A stretch of 6,850 bases of DNA, taken from Sandarakinorhabdus sp. (lineage in GTDB: Bacteria > Pseudomonadota > Alphaproteobacteria > Sphingomonadales > Sphingomonadaceae). The translations under genes were made by a program, and so were the position numbers. This document shows positions 1 through 4,782 of the stretch, in pieces (the stretch's first letter is position 1; each line of letters begins with the position of its first letter). The DNA lies in NCBI GenBank assembly GCA_025458465.1, contig JALOSK010000104.1, positions 1 through 6,850 on the forward strand, in the 5' to 3' direction. Below the pieces are notes generated by a model. That model had not been told where the DNA came from. It was given only the letters and a program-made list of their open reading frames with translations, and ran no database searches.

Positions 1-1706
1 ACCAGCGCCGCCGTCTTCAACGCCTTGTTGGCGCCTTCCAGTCGCGCTGCCACGTTCATGGCATCGCCCAGCGCGGTATACTGGATGCGCCCTTCGCCGC
101 CGAAATTGCCCACCACCACATCGCCCCAGTGCAGCCCCACGCGGGTGCGGCCCATCGCCGGGCGCGTGGCCGTGGCCGTGCGGAAGCGTTCGCCGGCCTG
201 GACCATCTCCACGGCACAGGCCAGCGCGCGGGCGGCATCGTCTGGCCGCGCAATCGGCGCGCCCCAGAAGGCGACCACCGCATCGGCCACGAACTTGTCG
301 AGCGTGCCGCCATGCTTGAGCACCACCGCGCTCATCGTGTCGAGATAGTCATTGAGCGTGGTGGCCACCACCTCGGGGGGCTGGCTCTGGCACATCGACG
401 TGAAGCCCTCGATATCGCTGAACAGCGCGAACACCGGCCGGCGTTCACCGCTCAATTGCAGGCGTTCGGGTTCCCGCAAGATCTGTTCGGCAACATCACG
501 CGGCAGATATTTGCCCAGCGCCCCTTGCGCAAAGCGGCGCTGTTCGGCGCCGACGATGCGCGCCAGCGTCGATGCCGCCATCAACGCCAGCAGCCAGCCG
601 ATGCCAAGCCCGGCGCAGGGCAGGCCATGGGTGTCATAACCCTGGCCGGCGAGGCCATAGGGCAGCCAACCCAGCAATCCCACCTCCACCACCACGAAGG
701 GGATCAGCAGGCGCGCGCTGGCATCAAATCCGCCGGTGATGGCCCCCAGCACAACCGCCAGCAGCGCCAGCGCCCACATGACAGCCGGCGACAAGGGCTT
801 GAGCCGCACGCCGTCGAGCGCCTGGGCGATCAGGGTGGCGTGCAGTTCCACGCCCGGCGTTGTCTGCCCCGAAAGCCGGGTGAAGGGCGTGATGAAGCGA
901 TCCACCTCCGGCAGATCGGCACCCACCAGCACGATCTTGCCGGCAATCGCCTCCTTCAGGGCAGCAGCAGTGCTGGCATCACCGAACAGATCGATCGGCA
1001 GCACGGCAAACACCGGGCGATCGGCGAATTCCGCCCGCCGCAACCGCACGGCGCCTTCGTGACGTTCAAAACCCTTCACCCCGGTGATGGCGTTCGCCAG
1101 CAGGGGCGGCGGCTGCCGGGCCGGCGCCGGCCATTGCCGCCAGGCGTTGTCGCTGTCCACGTCCAGCCGGATGGACGCGGTGCGCACCGGCGCGCTGGCC
1201 ACTCCGGCGAAGAAGCTGCGCATGTGGGCTTCCTGCCACGGCATCACGAACTCGCCATTTTCGGCATTGCTGGAAAAGCCGAAGAATGTCGGCGTGCGCA
1301 TTGCCAGCAGCGCCTGCTTCAGCACCGGATCTTCGGGCTGCGGCTGATCGATCAATATGTCCACTCCGATGGCGCGCGGGGCCAGCGTATCAAGATTGGT
1401 CAGCGCGCGGGCCAGCATGGTGCGGTCCAGCGGCGACCGCTTGCCGGTGGCCGCCAGCGTTTCCTCGGTGAACACCACCAGCACGATGCGATCATCCTGG
1501 TCGACGCGCGGCGCGGTGAGATCGGTGCGCACATCATAGAGGCCGCGTTCGGCCGCCAGCGCAAATGGCAGGTTCCAACTGTAGCGCGCAATCAACAGGC
1601 CCAACAGCAGCACCAGGCCAGTGACGAACAGGCGCAGCGGGCCGGCCTGGCCCACGGCCTGGCGCAGGGTGGCAAAGCCATCCACCAGGCGGCTGCCAAC
1701 GGCCAC
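1..1706 (-). CDS. CHASE2-domain class III adenylate cyclase, C-terminus cut by window edge
   Basis: Membrane-bound cyclase predicted to make cAMP from ATP in the cytoplasm under control of a periplasmic CHASE2 sensor. 568 residues are visible; the end lies beyond base 1. The order is: TM1 about 30-47, CHASE2 about 50-305 (late motifs GKIVLVG 256-262 and PGVELHA 284-290), three TMs about 308-328, 333-355 and 362-383, a linker with KYLPRDVAEQIL 399-410, then the cyclase domain from about 424. Active-site residues seen are metal ligands D431 (in FSDIEGFT) and D475, base-selecting K471 and T544, and N551 and R555 (in GDAMNVAARLE). Lys plus Thr is the class IIIb adenylate-cyclase pair; the spacings D431-D475 (44), K471-D475 (4), T544-N551 (7) and N551-R555 (4) match Spirulina CyaC as I remember it. 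The start is GTG at 1706-1704: an in-frame stop lies at 1748-1746, no ATG occurs between, and GAGG sits 5 nt upstream. A second GTG at 1685 would keep TM1. The gene follows the CHAT gene by 7 nt. Oddity: the usual Gly before D475 is Ala. Guanylate cyclase is less likely because of K471. Confidence 0.93.
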   Translation of the reverse strand, partial: MAVGSRLVDGFATLRQAVGQAGPLRLFVTGLVLLLGLLIARYSWNLPFALAAERGLYDVRTDLTAPRVDQDDRIVLVVFTEETLAATGKRSPLDRTMLARALTNLDTLAPRAIGVDILIDQPQPEDPVLKQALLAMRTPTFFGFSSNAENGEFVMPWQEAHMRSFFAGVASAPVRTASIRLDVDSDNAWRQWPAPARQPPPLLANAITGVKGFERHEGAVRLRRAEFADRPVFAVLPIDLFGDASTAAALKEAIAGKIVLVGADLPEVDRFITPFTRLSGQTTPGVELHATLIAQALDGVRLKPLSPAVMWALALLAVVLGAITGGFDASARLLIPFVVVEVGLLGWLPYGLAGQGYDTHGLPCAGLGIGWLLALMAASTLARIVGAEQRRFAQGALGKYLPRDVAEQILREPERLQLSGERRPVFALFSDIEGFTSMCQSQPPEVVATTLNDYLDTMSAVVLKHGGTLDKFVADAVVAFWGAPIARPDDAARALACAVEMVQAGERFRTATATRPAMGRTRVGLHWGDVVVGNFGGEGRIQYTALGDAMNVAARLEGANKALKTAAL

Positions 1707-1711
1707 CCGTG

Positions 1712-1715
1712 CCTC
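1712..1715 (-). promoter_or_regulatory. Shine-Dalgarno for the cyclase gene, overlapping the CHAT stop codon
   Basis: GAGG on the minus strand lies 5 nt before the GTG start at 1706. Its first two bases (1715-1714) are also the last two bases of the TGA stop (1716-1714) of the upstream CHAT gene. It is the main reason for choosing this GTG over the one at 1685. The arrangement would let ribosomes finishing the CHAT protein reinitiate on the cyclase, so the two are probably translated in a linked ratio (inference). Confidence 0.65.
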
Positions 1716-4700
1716 AGCGCCCGCGCGGCGCGGCAGCCGGCTGGCTCAGCAGGGGCTTGGCCGCATCACCGATGATGGCAAAGCCCGACCAGTAATAGGG
1801 ATGGGAGGTCTCTGCCGTGTCCATCATCGCCACCTGAGACCGCCGCAGCGCCTCCCCCACGCTCACACGGCCGGCATCGGCGAACAGGCCAGTGACCAGC
1901 CTGGCGGTGGCATCAAAACTGTCGGGCACCGGCCAGTGGCTGGCAATCACCGAACGCGCGCCGGCGCCCACGAAGGCGCGCACCAGGCCATCCAGCGCGA
2001 AATTGCCGCCGGTGGTGATGCCCGCTTCGCGCGTGGCCGCAGCCGTGGCGGCGCCGGCGGTGTCACAAGCCGAAAGAATGATGGTGTCGGCATCCAGAGA
2101 CAGGTCGAAGATCTCCCGGAAACTCAGCAGGCCGTCACTGTCGCCGCCGCCGAAACTGGTGAGCAGCGCCGGGCGGGCCGGGCATTCCGGGCGCGGTGCC
2201 GTCACCAGCCCGTGGGTGGCAAAATGGAGGACGCGATAGGCCTTGAGGTCCGTGCGGGCCATCACCGCGCTGTCGCTGAAGTCGGCGCCCGTGGTCACAT
2301 CGGCGCCGCTCCCGGCCAGCAGCCCGGCCGCCAGCTTGAGTTCCGCCGCCGCGATCGGCCGCCGCCATTCCGCCAATGGCCAGTCACAATCGGCCCGCGC
2401 CGCCAGCGCGCCGGCCGGGATGACGCTGGCATTGGGCAGGCTGTTCTCGCCCAGGCCCAGATAGGCCTTGCCGCCCCGGCTGCCAGCCAGAGCCCGCACA
2501 TCGATGAAAGCGCGCGGCGAAGTGGCGGTGGAGATGATGCGGTCCCGGCCCAGCCAGACAAGCCCGCGCGCATCGAAGGCATCGGCATTGTCGTCGGCCA
2601 GCCGCGCTTCATAGGCGGCAAGATTGGCATCTGACGCGATCAGCAGGTTGAAGGGCAGTTGCAGCAGCGGGCCATCCGGTTCCACGATCAGGTGGCGGCT
2701 GCCCGACACCAGGCGGGCAACATCGCCATCGGCCGGGCCCATCAACAGGCCGTGCAGCCGCCGCGCGGCCGCAGCATCAAAGGGATAGGTGGTGGGCCGG
2801 CCATTTTCGAACACCACCACGGTATCGCGCACCGCCTTGACCAGCCGGCCGAGCTCACTGGCCGGCGCCGCCACTTTCAGGATCGCGGCGCTCGCCGGCG
2901 TGATGGCCAGCGCATAGGCATCCTGCCCCACCAGCACCAGCTTGTAATAGGTCTCGTCGGCGACAAGGCTCTTGCCCAGGGTGGGCAAGGTGACATTGCT
3001 GGCCGAAATGCTGCGATAGCGCGGATAGGCCGAAAGCTGGGCAAGGATGTTGGTCTGATCACGGCCCAAGGCTTCGGCCCGGGTGCGCAGATCGGCCAGT
3101 TGCTGACGTTCCGTTTCCGTGGGCGCCGCGATCTGCGACAGGCGGGCGATATCGCCCTGTGTGCGCACCAGATCGCGGGACAGGGTGATGGACTGGCGGA
3201 ACAGCCCTGCCGCCGCATCGGTGCCGCCCGACAGCTCGCGGGCCAGCACTGCCTGCGTCTGCGCCACGCCAGGGCGTACCAGGATCTGGCTGGCATCGAA
3301 CAGATCGGCGGCGTTGGCGGTGGCATTGCCGGCTGCCAGTTGCGCGAACCAGGGCGCCAGCAGCGGGCGCAGCACCTGTCCTGCCCCCGGCGTATCCGGC
3401 GCGGCCTTCACGATGGCACGAAACTGCGCAGCGGCCTCTGCCGGTCGCCCGGTGCGGGACCACAGCGCGGCCTGCCGTGCCTGTGCCGCCAGCAAGGCCG
3501 CCGATTGCGGGAATTGCGCCCCGATCAACTGCACCGCATCGGCCAGCGCCACATCGGCATCGCCCGGCCGGCCCAGTTGTTCGGCAACAGCGGCAATCTG
3601 CGTCGCCACATCGGCCCGCAGCCACAGGATCGACAGCACGCGGCCCTTGCGCAGTTCGGCCAGCCGCCCCTGCGCTTCGGCCAGATCGCGGGCCGCCGCC
3701 GGCAACTGGCCCTGCGCCGCGCGCGCCGTCGCGCCCAGATATTGCGCCTGCGCATCCAGAATGATCTCGCGCTCCACGGCGGTGAGGGCGGCGCCGCCGG
3801 CCGCCAGCCCGCGCAGGGCGGCATCGTCGGTGTTCAGCCGCTGCGACAGCGGCACGTCGATGAAGCCATTGGCCAGCCGGCCAGCCTCGGTGCGGCCCAG
3901 CCCGCTGGCCACCGGCCGGCCCAGTTCGACCAGAGCATCATCACTGCGCCGCTGGTTGAGGAGATGCTGCACGCGGGCGTTGCGCAGCAGGCGCGTGGCC
4001 AGCGGATCGCTCACATCCAGCCCCTGCGCGGCGCTGGCGAACAGGCGATCGGCTTCGGCAAACTGCCCCAGATTGGATTGCTGCAGGCCCTGGTTGGCCA
4101 GATATTCGGCGCTGCGCGTGAAGCCCGGCGCGCCCTGGCGGTTGCGTTCCACCAGCAGATCGAAAAACTCGGCGGATTCCGCGAAGTTGGCGGCATTGTT
4201 GCGGAAATAGGCTTCGGTCAGCGCCTCGCCCGGCTCCAGCGTGCCGGCCTGCAGCCGCGCGAACGCCGCGGGATCGCCCGCCTCGGTCGCCGCCACCGCC
4301 ACCGTGCCGGTCACGGGTGCATCGGCCAGCAAGGATTGCAGCCCCAGTTCCAGCGCCGAGGCATAGCCGGCAAGGCCATCGGCCACGAAGACCGTGCGGC
4401 CGCGCGCCACCTGATAGCGCACGCGGGCCAGACCTTCGACGGTGCAGCGATTGACCGTCACGCCAGGCAGGCCGGGCAGATCAACGCGGCCGGCTGGTGT
4501 TGCCGGGCAGCCGGCCGGCAGCGACGGCGCGCCAGAACGCAGGGCATGGAGCGTGCCGACCGGCGCCGCCGCATCCCGGCACACCACGCGATAGCCGCGA
4601 TCGAACATGCCCTTCAACAGCGGGTCGCTCACCTGGGATTGCGCCGTGCACAGCACGCCAGCGGTGCCGATGCGGAAACTGTCGGCAAGGGCGAGGCTTT

Positions 4701-4770
4701 CGGCAGCGCCAGGGGCCGGCAGCGTTGCCAGCAGCGCGCCGATGGGCAGCAGGCCAATTGGGCGCATCAT
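1714..4770 (-). CDS. Exported TPR-CHAT domain protein (caspase-like cysteine peptidase)
   Basis: Complete, 1018 residues. Residues 1-23 form a signal peptide. Residues 24-165 are an unrecognised N-terminal domain with four Cys (41, 64, 88, 109), suited to two disulfides in the periplasm. About 190-500 is helical with degenerate TPR-like units, clearest at 217-249 and 426-458 (each with the x-G-x-x-x-E-A pattern). A helical heptad stretch at 551-585 leads into the CHAT domain, about 595-1003. CHAT landmarks: VEPDGPLLQLPFNLL 696-710, HFATHG 849-854 with catalytic H853, ILSACDT 898-904 with nucleophile C902, SHWPVPD 944-950 and HPYYWSGFAIIGD 990-1002. The CHAT family (clan CD, related to caspases and separase) cleaves protein partners, and the dyad here is intact, so an active endopeptidase is likely. 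The substrate is unknown; the co-transcribed exoprotein is the obvious candidate (inference). The ATG at 4770 overlaps the upstream stop; the next codon is also ATG (4767) and either may be used. Confidence 0.94.
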   Translation of the reverse strand: MMRPIGLLPIGALLATLPAPGAAESLALADSFRIGTAGVLCTAQSQVSDPLLKGMFDRGYRVVCRDAAAPVGTLHALRSGAPSLPAGCPATPAGRVDLPGLPGVTVNRCTVEGLARVRYQVARGRTVFVADGLAGYASALELGLQSLLADAPVTGTVAVAATEAGDPAAFARLQAGTLEPGEALTEAYFRNNAANFAESAEFFDLLVERNRQGAPGFTRSAEYLANQGLQQSNLGQFAEADRLFASAAQGLDVSDPLATRLLRNARVQHLLNQRRSDDALVELGRPVASGLGRTEAGRLANGFIDVPLSQRLNTDDAALRGLAAGGAALTAVEREIILDAQAQYLGATARAAQGQLPAAARDLAEAQGRLAELRKGRVLSILWLRADVATQIAAVAEQLGRPGDADVALADAVQLIGAQFPQSAALLAAQARQAALWSRTGRPAEAAAQFRAIVKAAPDTPGAGQVLRPLLAPWFAQLAAGNATANAADLFDASQILVRPGVAQTQAVLARELSGGTDAAAGLFRQSITLSRDLVRTQGDIARLSQIAAPTETERQQLADLRTRAEALGRDQTNILAQLSAYPRYRSISASNVTLPTLGKSLVADETYYKLVLVGQDAYALAITPASAAILKVAAPASELGRLVKAVRDTVVVFENGRPTTYPFDAAAARRLHGLLMGPADGDVARLVSGSRHLIVEPDGPLLQLPFNLLIASDANLAAYEARLADDNADAFDARGLVWLGRDRIISTATSPRAFIDVRALAGSRGGKAYLGLGENSLPNASVIPAGALAARADCDWPLAEWRRPIAAAELKLAAGLLAGSGADVTTGADFSDSAVMARTDLKAYRVLHFATHGLVTAPRPECPARPALLTSFGGGDSDGLLSFREIFDLSLDADTIILSACDTAGAATAAATREAGITTGGNFALDGLVRAFVGAGARSVIASHWPVPDSFDATARLVTGLFADAGRVSVGEALRRSQVAMMDTAETSHPYYWSGFAIIGDAAKPLLSQPAAAPRGR
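4702..4770 (-). other. Sec signal peptide of the CHAT protein (residues 1-23)
   Basis: MMRP gives a short positive n-region, IGLLPIGALLATLPA a hydrophobic core, and PGAAES a c-region with an Ala-x-Ala-like site, so cleavage after A23 is plausible. There is no Cys at the +1 position, so it is not a lipobox. This places the protease outside the cytoplasm, where both the transiting exoprotein and the CHASE2 domain of the next gene would be reachable. The single Arg makes the n-region weak but acceptable. Confidence 0.75.
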
Positions 4771-4782
4771 TCCTGCCCCCCC
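4767..4782 (-). promoter_or_regulatory. ATGA stop/start overlap with G-rich ribosome-binding region of the CHAT gene
   Basis: The exoprotein's TGA (4769-4767) lies inside the CHAT start ATG (4770-4768), a 4-nt overlap that usually means coupled translation by termination and reinitiation. Upstream on the minus strand are seven consecutive G (4782-4776) and AGGA (4774-4771). AGGA touches the first ATG and is only 3 nt from the second (4767-4765). Neither spacing is ideal, which fits dependence on upstream translation rather than independent initiation. Confidence 0.7.

Noticed and set aside
1707..1713. Intrinsic terminator or internal promoter between the CHAT and cyclase genes
   Set aside because: The gap is only 7 nt and contains no hairpin with a T tract. 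The sequence is better explained as a ribosome-binding site.
129..1775. Plus-strand open frame of 548 codons opposite the cyclase
   Set aside because: Same low-complexity His/Gln/Arg/Gly composition and no domain. The minus strand encodes an uninterrupted CHASE2 cyclase with all catalytic residues.
1621..2634. Plus-strand open frames of 337 codons here and 363 codons at 3119-4210
   Set aside because: Both lie wholly opposite the CHAT or cyclase genes, show no motifs, and cross the real gene junction (1706-1716) without any start or stop logic.
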